The notes under the pieces were generated by a model. That model saw only the letters and a list, made by a program, of their open reading frames with translations. It was not told where the DNA came from and did no database searches. From Microbotryum silenes-acaulis (lineage: Eukaryota > Basidiomycota > Microbotryomycetes > Microbotryales > Microbotryaceae): a DNA stretch of 64,000 nucleotides. Shown piece by piece: positions 10,196 through 21,790 of the stretch (positions within the stretch are counted from its first letter, which is position 1; the number at the start of each line of letters is the position of its first letter). The position numbers were made by a program, and so were the translations under genes. The DNA lies in assembly GCA_003665825.1 (NCBI GenBank), contig QPFY01000005.1, forward strand, positions 124,001 through 188,000. Reading direction: 5' to 3'.

Positions 10196-11839
10196 ATGCA
10201 GCAGCTGCACAACATGGGTCGTAATGGCCCACCGCCGCAACCATCCCACGGTCCACCTCCACTATCGAACCAGCACCAACAGCATCAACAACAACCGCAG
10301 CAGCAACAGCCGCAACAGCCACAGGCCGGTCCAGCAGCCGGCGTCGTCGTCCGACCGGGCGAAGAACCGCGTATCAGGGAGGTCTGGGCCAACAACCTCG
10401 AGGAGGAAATGGCGCACATTCGAGCTAGTATCGAAAAGTACCCTTATGTCGCGATGGTGAGCTCTCCCTCCCCCGCGCCGAGTTCGACTCGGCTCGGCTC
10501 GACTGCAACTGACCGCGTGACCCCCCCCACTGCGATGCTGTGACGCTCCGACCAGGACACCGAGTTCCCAGGTGTCGTCGCCCGACCGATTGGTTCCTTT
10601 CGTGGCTCGTCCGACTACCACTACCAAACGCTGCGGTGCAACGTCGACCTGTTGCGCATCATCCAGCTCGGATTAACCCTCGCCGAACAGAATGGCGAGC
10701 TCGCTCCCGGGGTGTGCACGTGGCAGTTCAACTTCAAGTTTAACATAAAGTAGGGTTGTCGCATCATCGACAGAGAAGGGGCCATGTAGCATGGGCATGG
10801 AGGGTGGACTTATGTGACTGATGTTGCTCCGCTCGCGCTCCCCCCGTGTCTCCCGCCCTCGTCCCCGTCCCCGTGCCCACAGTGACGACATGTACGCCCC
10901 CGAATCGATCGAACTACTCGTCAAATCAGGCATCCACTTTAAACGCAACGAAGAGTACGGCATCGACGTCGAGCACTTTGGCGAACTGCTCATATCCTCC
11001 GGACTCGTCTTGCTCGAGGACGTACAATGGGTGTCGTTCCATAGGTCAGTACACTTTTTCACCGTGCACAGAGAAACTGAGTCACATGGGGCTGATGTCT
11101 GTTGTATGCACCCTCTCTCAGCGGCTACGACTTTGGCTACCTCCTCAAGATCGTATCTTGCGCTCCCTTACCGCCTACAGAAGCCGAGTTCTTTGACTTG
11201 TTACGCATCTGGTTCCCGTGTATTTGGGACATCAAAGTGGGCTCACCCGGAGATGAGAAAACCGGGACCTCTAGGTGGTGGGACTGACTCGTGGTGTTTC
11301 CGGCGGGCGAACAGTATTTGATGAAGAGTTGCAAGTCGCTCAAGGGGGGGTTGCAAGAAGTGGCCGATGACCTTCAGGTTCGTTGGCACCCATCTTGATG
11401 CTGGCAAAGACCAGAATCTGATCCCGTCAAACCATACCCGGTACCTCAGGTCCCGAGGATAGGACCCCAACACCAAGCCGGATCGGACTCGCTCCTGACC
11501 GCCGCGACGTTTTTCAAAATGCGCGGCAAGTTCTTTGACGACGCGCTCGACAACAAGTTCATGGTCAGTCAAAAAAAGGGGGGGGTCCTCAAAACCACCT
11601 CCACCCCATCTAAGCTTACCCTATCTCACCCACAGGGCGTGCTCTACGGCCTCAACTCGTCTTCAACCGAACGCAACCCCGCCCATCCAAGAGAACACAA
11701 CGGTGCCGTCCATTACCCGCATCCACCTCAAACGCAATCACCCTCCTCAGTACCACCACAGAATGTGACCCCGTTGGCGGCGGCAACGTCCGCGGCGATT
11801 GCGATCATGAGCCCGAGTCGGAATAATACGGCGCGGTAA
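10196..11839 (+). CDS. POP2: CCR4-NOT deadenylase subunit Pop2/Caf1
   Basis: Exons 10196-10456, 10556-10749, 10883-11044, 11122-11236, 11315-11377, 11450-11563, 11636-11839; 370 residues. After a Gln/Pro-rich tail of about 65 residues the CAF1 ribonuclease domain begins with IREVWANNLEEEMAHIR. The catalytic DEDD set is complete: D88 and E90 in DTEFPG, D209 in SGYDFGYL, H273 and D278 in HQAGSD. Spacings of 121 and 69 match human CNOT7 (D40, D161, D230). The enzyme shortens poly(A) tails as part of CCR4-NOT in the cytoplasm. The end is a short low-complexity tail. The N-terminal poly-Gln extension is common in fungal Pop2. Confidence 0.95.
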
Positions 11840-12272
11840 AACGCGTTCGATGAGCGGGCTGTTTCACGGATAGAATTGGGCGGCTTTCGCTTTAGGCGGG
11901 CGAGGGGAGGGTATCAACTATCTTGACGATGTGGGTTGGGTTTGGGTTGGATCAAGGCGTGCTGGTGAGGGAACGAACAAGGGAGTGGAGCGACGACGGG
12001 AAAGCACGCATACGGAAGAATGCGAAACACTACACATGAAGATATCTTTGTCAAGCCTCGCAATCGCATCTTATCGCATTCAGATACGCCCCACATTCCC
12101 CCTCGTCCTTTGGAAGCCGTTCCTACACTATTTGACGATCTCTCCTTGTTTATTGTTTATTGTTTTGTGTTTGTACACTTGTGCTATTCTAATTCTCTTT
12201 CTCTCTCAGTTCTCCCGCGGGACGTCTTTGGTGAAGTGAGTTGAGATTACGAACAAAAGAGAGTACTATCTA
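11840..12272. other. Convergent intergenic region
   Basis: This 433-bp gap lies between two tail-to-tail genes, Pop2 (+) and the ubiquitin protease (-). It becomes T-rich on the plus strand near 12120-12210, as expected for overlapping 3' untranslated regions. No gene seen. Confidence 0.5.
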
Positions 12273-14850
12273 CTACCCGCTTGCACCCTCTTCCCCTCCC
12301 GTCGTCTCAGTCCTCGACGCCGACGACGACGAAGAAGCCAATTCCCACCTCCTCAACACCCTCGGTTCCCCGAACGCCCTTGTCCCCTCCCCCTCCGCCT
12401 CCCCATCCCCACCCTCGTTGAGCTGCATCCCCTCAAACTTCCAATCCACTTTCTTCCCCTTCCCCTTCCCCGCTTGCATCCTCCATCCTTCCGCCTCCCC
12501 ACCACCATCGTCATCTTCCTGCTTCACCCGTTCATAGAACAACAAAAACGGATTACCCGCCAGTACGTGCTGTATCGAAGCGAACTGAACGGTCTCGTCC
12601 GAGATATGATACCATTCCGCTCTCGTTTCTCCACTAACGAAAGGTTTAGGATAAGGGTCGAGGTCTTCGTTTGGTTCTGCTTCGACCGCGTCTGGGTGGT
12701 CGGGGTTGAGGTTGGGGTCGGGGTCGAATGCACGACTTCTTCCACCCTCTTCTTGAGTTGGGGTTCGATCGCGCTGGCGTAAATGGGGAGGTAGAACGGG
12801 TCTTCTTCTAAAAGCGACGTAATGCCCATACGAATGAGTTCCATGATGAACGACGACCGAAGCCAATCGATAAAAATCCCTCTTCGGTCTCTCGTTCAGT
12901 ACGTCCGCACTGGCCGGCGGAACGTTCGTCGTGAACGCCGGATCGTTGGAAAAGGGTGCGACGTCGAGGTATTCCGGAAAATCGACCCGACAATGGTTCT
13001 TGACGGCCAGACCACCACCCGTAGCGTAATGCGATGATCTCGAAAGATGAAAGGTTAAAATCTCGGGAGTCTGTACGAATGCTACCGACCGCCTTTCAGC
13101 TATCGACTTGGGAGGAAAAAGGCCGAATCTTCAATGGGGTTCTCGATCGAATACGTACCCTAGCGAAACGAACTAATTTGCCCGCTGGCCCAAACACTTT
13201 CTCAACTTTGAGCTCGTTCCCAAATTCTTTCTCGTAATCACCCGCGTCCCAAGCTTCTTTGACTTGGTTGATGAGCTTTTGCACTTTGCGTCGTCGGTTC
13301 GCGCGGGAGGACGTCATTTTCGGTGCGGGTGCTGCTCGTACTGCGTCGGTCGTGGTCGAAGAAGAAGTCGAGTCAAGTAATGGTTCGAAAGTATTCGCGT
13401 CGCTCGATTTCGCGACCCGATTTGACGTCGATCCACTCGAATTCGTGGTGCAGCCTTCGGTTGACGCCGTCAACGTCGTCACCGAATCGACGAGCGCTAA
13501 CCGATCGCGTTGCTCCTCTAATTTGGTCAAGGTCGCGGCCAGACAGCATTTTCGACAGGCGTAATCGGACAAGAGGTCGAGTTTGGTCCATTCGTCCAAT
13601 AATTGGTACAACGAGCATCGATCCTATGGGGAAGGGCGGCAGTCGTCAAGTCAATGCGCAGTGTGTCCAGCAGCCTCGCGCTGTACGATGAACGAGACTG
13701 ACCATATCCGGCACCTGTAATTCGACCTGTTGATCACTCGTGTGCCTCACGTCCCTCGTATACGCACACGTCAAACACTGTACCCTCTGACTCGTCAACA
13801 ACAACCACGGATTGGTCTTTCCCGACGCATTATCCATTTGTCTCCCCTTGCGCTGATCCGCCGACTCGCCGAAACGCAAAAGAGCGCCTAAACCTGGCGA
13901 CTCGTTCTTACGAGCGTCTCTAGCGATCTTGTCAACTTCTTCCTCGACGGCTTCCCTGATCATACCCAACAACTCATGCGCATCCTGTTGTTCGCGAGAA
14001 GCGAGTAAGCTCCTTCGAATTTGGGAACTCGCGGCGAGCGCATGCGCGAGTGCGGTCGGTCGAAGTGGGGGTGGACGTATGATGCAAGGCGAGTTGAGCG
14101 CATGGAGCGTACGTCTCAGGGTTAGGATGACCGAGTTGGGCGAGTTGGAGGTGGAAGGAAGTGATTCGAGGTAGTCTAGAAGAGGGGTGATGGATGCGAT
14201 GGACTGGATCGAGGAAAGCAGGGGGGGGGGGGGGGGGGGCAATGTTTTCGTGGGTCAGCTCGGCGGCGTACGCGGGAGGGAAGGGGTGGGTTGTAGGAAC
14301 GCACTTGGAGTGTGGCGTTGAGGAAACAAAGATTTCCAGCGGCATTGAGTAGTCCTGGGTAGTGTGTCCCATTGGGATCACCGGAGGCAAGGGGTAGATG
14401 AGCGCTAGGAAATCCTGACGACGACGGAAGCGCTGCTTGAAAGCATGCCGGAATGATGGAGCAGCTCTCAAGTCAGTACCTCTCAAAGGGGAATGAAGGA
14501 AATGAGCAGTTCTGACCTGAATGTTCATCGTCATCAGCGTCTGGGTCGATCGCCAACCCTGCGCCGATCCGTGTCCAGTCGACCGCTCCAGCCCACTTCA
14601 TCACCATCGCCAGGATCCAATTATCGCCTACGAAGCCTTCGATAAAGTAAAACACCGCCGAAGATCTCGGTCGACCGAACAGCGCGATCCAGGTGACGAT
14701 GATCACGAGCAAGGTGAGGACCAAACCGACCAAACCGACGACGAGCTCGTGGGACAGACGACCTGCACTGTGGGACGTGGAAGACGGGTGGTGCGACGAG
14801 TAGGATTGTCGGTACGAGTAGGTGGTGTCGTCGGTCCACTGGTAGCTCAT
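12273..14850 (-). CDS. Membrane-anchored ubiquitin-specific protease (Ubp1/USP30-like)
   Basis: Exons in transcript order: 14850-14517, 14414-14305, 14203-13703, 13623-13159, 13070-12273; 735 residues. A single N-terminal hydrophobic helix (residues about 36-58) precedes the USP domain. The Cys box is NAAGNLCFLNATLQ, with catalytic C141; position -1 is Leu rather than the usual Thr. It is followed by EQQDAHELL, a CXXC pair (CLTC, then CRKC) for zinc, TPEILTFHLSRS, the His box HGTHSYGHYVAF with H553, and the closing WYHISDETV. Together these make a complete catalytic core. Yeast Ubp1 and animal USP30 share a transmembrane helix followed by a USP domain; USP30 sits on the mitochondrial outer membrane. 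Which membrane this one uses is not visible. The C-terminal 60 residues are acidic and disordered. Confidence 0.9.
14221..14239. repeat. G19 homopolymer inside an intron
   Basis: An uninterrupted run of 19 G on the plus strand. On the sense strand of the ubiquitin protease gene it is a pure C tract just upstream of the acceptor of intron 2 (acceptor before 14203), so it occupies the place of the polypyrimidine tract. Confidence 0.85.
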
Positions 14851-15900
14851 CCTTCCTCAGAGACGAGGTCGCGCTTGTCCGGCCGATTTCTTCCTTTCAC
14901 GCGCTCGTCGCCATTCTCTTTGTGCCCCGATCGGTCTCTGTGTGTGTGTGTTTCTTGGTCGGACGAACGTCGTCAGTGGGGGACGGGGGCGAGCAACCAG
15001 CGTGAACAGGCCGAGCCGACAGAAGAGAGATCGCGCACATGCATCGTCGAGCACTCGCGGAGGCCACAATTATGCAAATTCGACCATCTATCTTGAACAT
15101 GCCATTGTGCAATCGTAAATCACGATGCACATTTTTGTATTTTCTTGAAACAATTTCAACCCGTCCGCAAATGTTGAACAACGAGCTAGCGTGAAACGAC
15201 TTTTTCCCAAAGGCGAGCCCCCCCTCGTCCGGCATGACATCATGCAGACGACATGATTTTACGTCAGGTTGCAGGCTATGGTCGCAGCAGGTGTTGCACT
15301 AAAGAAACCTGTATTCCATGAGTGTTTGTGTGTGGACGAGCAGAGCCTCTCATGTTCAGAGTATGAAATTATGCCTCAGGCACTGCAGTGCCTCCGGCGG
15401 ACCCCAAACTGAAACTTGTTGCGCGAGTTGGCAACGATCAGGCAGAAACTCGACTCGGAGGTGGCCGATTCGGGGATCCCAGGCGAGTACTAATTGGCGG
15501 TAGTTTGGCGATGAAATTGACGATCAAGGTGTCCAATTGAGATCAGTTCGTTTTCCCGTCCGTGCATAGCTAGGCCTGAGAAGATCGTTGGCGTTGTAGC
15601 TTGCGGAGTTCAACCTTGAAATTCTTAGCCGTGATCTCGCCGAACACCTACTAGCGCTAGAGAAATAATCCAGATCTTTGTAGCAGCTTTCCTTATCTAC
15701 AACAAGCCAAAAACAAAGAAACAGACAATAGAGAGATGCACATATCGGGACAACAAGACATATGTCTACACAAACATACCCAGGCGACGTGGCGGACCTT
15801 CGCCAAGGGGGACCACAACTTGGAGCATATCAAAAGACATTGAACCTTCTGTTCTAAACGCTCCTCAACTGAGAGTCGATACTTGTTCATTCTCGCCTAC
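14851..15900. other. Intergenic region, 1.05 kb
   Basis: This is the upstream region of the ubiquitin protease gene and the downstream region of the transcription factor gene. There is a short TG microsatellite at 14938-14952. I found no coding exon and no RNA gene. Confidence 0.5.
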
Positions 15901-18900
15901 TCAATACGCCGTCGTCCCCGGCCCCGTCGCACTAGGCGTCGCTCCAACAGTCGAGCCTTGCGAATGAGGGCTCTGACTGGCCCTCTCAAAGACCCTTACG
16001 GCCAATCTGGCCCGATCTCCTCGGACCATGCTAGAGAATTTGGAGCTGATGGCCCATACGAGACCCATACGATCGAGCGCATCGCAGAAGCAGTCGACAA
16101 AGGCGAGGCGTTCTAGATTGAAGGAAGTGAAAAAATGAGCTAATGGAACGAGCAAGGGAGAAAGGCGATCGATGCGAATTGCACTTACTGTCGTCAAAGC
16201 CCACGCCAAACAGAACGTCGGATTGAGGCAAGACGGGGCCGGTAGGACCGGTGCTGACCCGACCGGGAACATTTTCAGTTCGGTTTCGAGCGGCGACTGC
16301 AGAGGCAACCGCGCGTCAGTAAGGTTCGGAACCGATGCTGATCACGACTGCTGACTCACCCAAAGTTGACCAGTCACCGATAGCAAACTTGGCCGGGAAC
16401 GCTACAGCGTACGACGTGTCTGAAAAACGAGCACGGAGAGTTGGTCAATAGTCAGCATAGGGTTAGGGAAGAATGAAGATGATCAGAACGACTGACATGG
16501 CAAGAACGAAGAAAATGTCGTGATCCTCGATCGCTCGAGCGTCGTCCGCAGGTTCTCGTACATCGCAGCTTGGGAGAGTATCTGCAATGGAATACAAAGT
16601 CAGCAATCAAGTTCTACGTTGCTTCGCACCGTCGCGATGCGCGAAATACTCACCTCGTACAAAGCACCCATCCCTTCAATGCAACGCTGCATAGAGTACT
16701 CGGCCGTGCCAAGTGTCCCCGCAAGTTGACTTGGGTACGACAGATTTGCGTGCCCTCGAGCCACAAGGAGGTGATGCGCATTGACAAAGTTGCTGTAGGG
16801 CATGAGACAATCAGCAATAATCCAGTACAGCCCAAAGTGGATTGTGCCTACCAATTGAGCAGAATCAGAATCTGGATCAACGCCGCGTTGAACCCCTTGT
16901 TCTTCTGCGAAGGTTCGTTCGCAAGCCAGTGCAGCTTGTGGCGGAACGACTCGAGAACGTGGTCCATCTCTTGGAGCGCCCGGAGATCGTCGAGCCCCGC
17001 AGCCCGGGTATGATAGGGTCCTCCAGCAGATTGACCCACAGAGCCGTACGCGTTCGACTGGATCCGAGCACCGATCCAGACTGCGACAAGAAGCGTACTC
17101 GTGAATATGATGGAACCACTCACCCCCACTCAAGTGCACTCACCCACTCGAGAGAACCAAGCAAAAGTGCCCAATCTCGGGCCCACCTCCGAATCCTGAC
17201 CGTTCTCAGGCCACCAGATCGGGTTATCGCCTTCCTGACACCGCCCACTTTCAAACAGCAACTCATCACAGGGCAGCAGTAACCGCACATCGTGTTCGGC
17301 CAGGGCGGTTGGCCAACCGACGCACGCCGACTCGAGTCGATCGACGCAGAGCACGGTCGCCATCGTGCGCCGGCATTCTTCCAACATCAGCGGGTCGTCC
17401 GGTAGTTGGTGCAGTGCTGGTGGGCGCAAGCGCCGACTCGAAGTTTGCCCCGTCAGCCCCGCCAGCCGATCCTCATCCATCCTGTGCAACCCCAACATGG
17501 CACTGATCCGAACGGCCTGGCCGATCGACAAAAAGGCCCTTTGGTGGTCTGAGCACCCCATCTCGATCATCGTACAGATGCACAACGCTTGCACAGTCTC
17601 CACCGTCAACGAGGCGATCGTCTTGCCGGTCGGTTGGACACCAATCGCAATCGATGTCTCGATCTTTTCGCGTGCTAAGAGATAGAACGATCGCGATTGA
17701 GTGCGAACGGCCTCGTGGTCGTGGTAGGGTGCTGCGATCGCGAGGACGGCAAAGATGAGGGAGAGCGAAGGGGGAGAGGCGAGCGAATGGGGGTTTTGGA
17801 GCGAATACAAGAACCTTGGTCGGTACAAGAAAGGCAGGTGGATGTGGGTCGTAGATAAATAGATGTCGGTCCTTTGAATGTGGTGAGTAATCGCAGACAA
17901 AGTCAGCTGTTTTCAAAAAACACTGGGGGACGAGACCCTGCCAAGCAAAGAGAACTCACAAATCGAGCATCAACTCGGTGTCGGGCAGCCGAGCGCCCCA
18001 CACTCGCTGCAGACCCATGCCCTGCGTCTCGCTCTGACCCGTGGTTTGGGTCTGGTGGTCATGCGCGGTCCAGTTCGACTCGTTGTAATATCCCCCCTCC
18101 AAGTTGGCAGTGTCGAGACCAAGCAATGGGGTTGTGGAGGGAGGAGCCGGCTCGGGTGGGTACAGTCCAAGAGTCGCGTCGCCGAGACCGGGATTCGGAT
18201 GAGCGCTCGACGACGGTGCGGCCAGAGGATGGGCCGGTAGGAGCGTCGCATTTTGGGTCGCGTCCAGCGGCGCGTTCATCAGATCCGCGAGCTGAGGACT
18301 CTGAGGATGGGTGACACTATAAGGGAACGACTGCAGGTGCGAGCCGTTCAGCCGGACAGCAGCATTTGGACCCGCAACCCCTGCCCCCGGTCGAAAGACG
18401 AATGGTTTGTGCTCCGGCTCATCGAACGAAGCCGGCGAGGAGCCGTGAGAAACGATCTGCGCCGAGGCCGGCTTGGAGTAGAGCGGATTCGCCGAGGATG
18501 AGATCGGGTCAGGTGTGGGGCCGTGTGGCAGTCGGTATCGAGACAGTTCCTCCTCAAGGGATTCTGTATGGGATTGTCGACATGTGTTGGGGTCAGAATC
18601 AGTCGTTCACCGCCGTCCTCGATGGATCGGAGTGAGGGCGAGCCGGATCCCGGCGAAGTCACCCGTCGACTTACGAACTTTGGCCTCGAGTTCTCGTGTT
18701 CGTTCTTGCAGTTTCTCGTGCATTGGGTCTATTCAATACAAGTGTCACTGTATGGTACATCCATTGTGCCTTCAACATTGCCTCTCTCAAAGCGAGCACT
18801 CACCTCCATATACGCAGTCATGCCCGAGTCGCACACAGGTCTGGCACTTAGGCCTCGAGCCATCGCACCTCTGTAGAAGGAGATACGTGGGTGGGCGGAC

Positions 18901-19722
18901 GGTCAAAGCCATACCGAGTAGAGTGCAAACACATACCAGCTTCTTTTTGCGACAGGCGGTGCAGGCAGCCCCCCGAGGCAACGGCTTGATCTCGTCCCGG
19001 CGGCCCCCACCGGAGCCCGTAGCTTGTGTTCCTAAAGCTACTCCAGCTCCGGATGGTGCTGACGATGATGATGTGGATGCTGACGATGCTGACGTTGTGG
19101 TCGGGTTCGTCTTGCTCGAGGTCGAAATCGGGTCCGAGTTGTTCGGCGATGAGCGTGACGAGGTCGCATTAGGCGTCGTAGTGCTCCCCGATGCGGTCAT
19201 CATTGGTGTCGCCGACAACACGGGGGGACCGAAACCCGTAGGGATGGTGGCGGCGGCGGCGGTCGGACTGGGCGCGCCGGAGCTAGAGCCAGCGGCGGTA
19301 ATAGCGGCGCTTGCAGCCGGGCGCGTGCCAGTCGCAGACGCACCACTGGCCATGGTCACACCGGCGCCGTGCATGACGATCTGTCGCTGCTGCTGGTGAT
19401 GCAGGCCCGCGTCAAAGTTGAAGGAGGAAAAAGAAGAAGACACGTGATTGTGAGGTGGTTGGTGGTGTGGCATGTGCTGGGTAGGGTGGTTGTGGTCGTA
19501 CCCGTATCGAACCGATGGCGCGGTCGTGCCCAAGCCCAGAGTGCCTCCGTGAGCCATCGCCGACGAACCGTGGTGATGTCCAAAGTTGGCCGAGAATGTC
19601 GTCGTCGGAGTCGGGGTCGAGTCGGTTCGGGCTCGTTTCGAGCTCGGTGGTCCGCCAAGCACGGTGGCCGACGACACTACTCCTGCTCCTGCTCGACCAA
19701 AAGTGCTCGACTCGTGAAGCAT
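15901..19722 (-). CDS. Zn2Cys6 fungal transcription factor
   Basis: Eleven exons, transcript order: 19722-18937, 18870-18804, 18728-18675, 18563-17960, 17871-17144, 17080-16852, 16792-16654, 16581-16497, 16419-16360, 16296-16189, 16112-15901; 1023 residues. Residues 1-250 are low complexity (Ser, Ala, Thr, His). The binuclear zinc cluster is canonical, C254-x2-C257-x6-C264-x6-C271-x2-C274-x6-C281, split by intron 1 after residue 262. A short heptad linker (MHEKLQERTRELEAKVQSLE) fits a dimerisation coil. The fungal-specific transcription factor domain (Fungal_trans) follows from about residue 500 (IHLPFLYRPRFL, FLSIGQAVRISAMLGLHR, ECRRTMATVLCVDRLESA). The last exon repeats the family's helical tail. 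Target genes cannot be read from sequence. Confidence 0.85.
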
Positions 19723-21389
19723 CCCCCCTGATCTATGACTCCCGTCGTCGAATTGAGCCGAACTGCTTGCTGGACGCTAAAGACCGGTGGATCGCGCGCA
19801 AGTCCCAATCGTCGTCGTCGCCAGTGCACCGAAAGGCAAGAGATGACAACGAATCGGACGGGCAATGAAGTGGAAGAGATGAGGGGAAGAAAAGGGGGGG
19901 GGGGGCAAACTCAAAGAAGGCAGACAGACCCGATCGGGCAAGCACGTAAGCTCACGTAGGTGACTTTCTTGGGAGGACGTGAAGTGAAAAAAAGTGCGGA
20001 GCGAAAACCAAATCACCGAAGCCAGTCAACGGGAATCTGGCTAAACTTGGGGCTGAGCGGCTCGATAACCCGGCGGCGCTTTCCACGGGACCTGAATCCG
20101 ACGTCTGATCCCCTCAATCTGGCTGACGATTGGGCTCGTTACGACGGAGAACGCACGAGTCTACCGCGCCAGCGTGGGCCTCTAGTCGATCGGACTAGTC
20201 AACTCTTTGCAGGTTGGCCCCATCGCCGGAGCACATCGCCGAGTTCAAACGCCAACCAGGACAAGGGGATCGAAAAAAACAACGATTAGACAGGTGTCTG
20301 GGAAAGTTATTGGCTGTTTTCAGTAATTCCAACTTGGGAAGGATTCGGTTCTATCGGAGAGAAACAGCCAGAACAAGTAAGACATAAGGTGGCACCCTGA
20401 TTATCGGCGGACGAGAGGAGCTCCAGCGAGCATGTCGGTGTCCTGGCGCGGGGCGCGTAACCTTAAAAGCTTGTTCCGAGCTGCTTTATTTTCACACGAA
20501 CACTTGGACCTCTACACCCAGCATGCACGAGAGATAGGTGTAAGGTGTAAAAAACTTTGCTTACCTTCCAGTTTACTAGAACGCCCCTCAACAAAGGGGG
20601 ACCGTCAAAGCAGGGAATCCAAGAAACTACCGCATGAACTTTTCCTTCGGCGTGTTGACATGCCGAAAACACTCTCGATACGGAAATTAGTGGTCAACAA
20701 CGCTTGAAGACTTTAGAGTCACTTTTTCAGAGCTGTTAGGTACCGATAATGTGACTATCGTCGAACGATGGAAAGTAGACCCAATCGCAGCATGGCACCT
20801 GAAGACGAGCCGGTGTGATGCATAGAAGGATCGGAGCCAGAAGCGTCTCATCTTGCCCATCGAACCACTGCATGTCCCTCAAGTTGATCGCTTAGCAGCC
20901 CCAGCAAGCGCTTGTTGAACCTAACTCACGTCAAGAATTCAAGCAAGAAGCAACGGTCCGGGGTGTGGGCGCCACGAGCGTTCGAGTGACCTTCGCCAGT
21001 ATTAGAGTGATCGAGTGATCGACGACTAGCGCGACGGTTTACTCGAGGCAAGTGCAACGAGAGTGGGACCTCTCGTTGCACCTCGTTGCGGGATGCACGA
21101 CACGTTGTTGCTCGTAACACAGCTCGTGCCCAGCAGAGGCGTAATAATAGATCGAGATCTGATCCACGTAATCTGATCAAGAAGCGTCGTCTGATCACGA
21201 CTTGGAGGCGGTCGAGCGGACCTGCCTGAACGAGATGAGGCATTTTCGATCACCAGTGAGGCTGCTCGGTCAAGTCGCCGACAACCATCGTCGTCTGAGC
21301 CACGCCGGAGGCGCACTCATCCTCATCGCGCATTTATCCAGCCGCGCGCCTGCGGGGTTTTCTTTTTCTTGTTCTTTTCTCTTTTTTTC
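19723..21389. other. Gene-poor region upstream of the transcription factor
   Basis: The first few hundred bases should hold the leader and promoter of the Zn2Cys6 gene, including a G12 run near 19897-19908. Beyond about 20300 I find no coding exon. GATCTGATC-type words reappear near 21160-21200, as in the 9.1-9.5 kb repeat clusters. Confidence 0.45.
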
Positions 21390-21790
21390 CTTTCCATGTA
21401 TAATGTAAGACTAGTAATCTAAGATTTCGATAACAGCATAAATACTAGATACGATTATCGATCATATGTTCTGACCGTTAAACTATAGTCCCTTTCAAGT
21501 CTAGAGAGCCATCTCCTATAATTCAATAGGCCAAGCCTAATGAATTAATATTTTCAAGAATTAAACCTGGTTGAATAACTTTGACGTTATCAGAGTAAAA
21601 CAGATTTCAGATCTCAGTAAATGAGACATGTGTAAATGTTTTAAACCACTAACTTTTAGGTAATCCTATTCTATGTCCATGCTTAGGGACTGACTAGAAG
21701 TCTTCGGAAAAGTCGGAGCAGTGAGGCACACTGACTAGCCAGTCTTCAAATTTTCCATCATCGGCCTGTTAGCATCATTTGCATGCAGAC
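21390..21790 (-). mobile_element. LINE 3'-end scar with internal deletion
   Basis: An AT-rich island in otherwise GC-rich DNA. It shares several short blocks with the LINE fragment at 8.4-9.0 kb, in the same order: AACAGCATAA (21432 region), a near-identical 25-bp block CTAGAAGTCTTCGGAAAAGT... at 21693-21718, CACACTG, and CCTGTTAGC (near 21765). The last block lies inside the coding part of the first copy but here sits only about 50 bp from the 3' motif, so the intervening coding DNA is missing. Confidence 0.5.
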
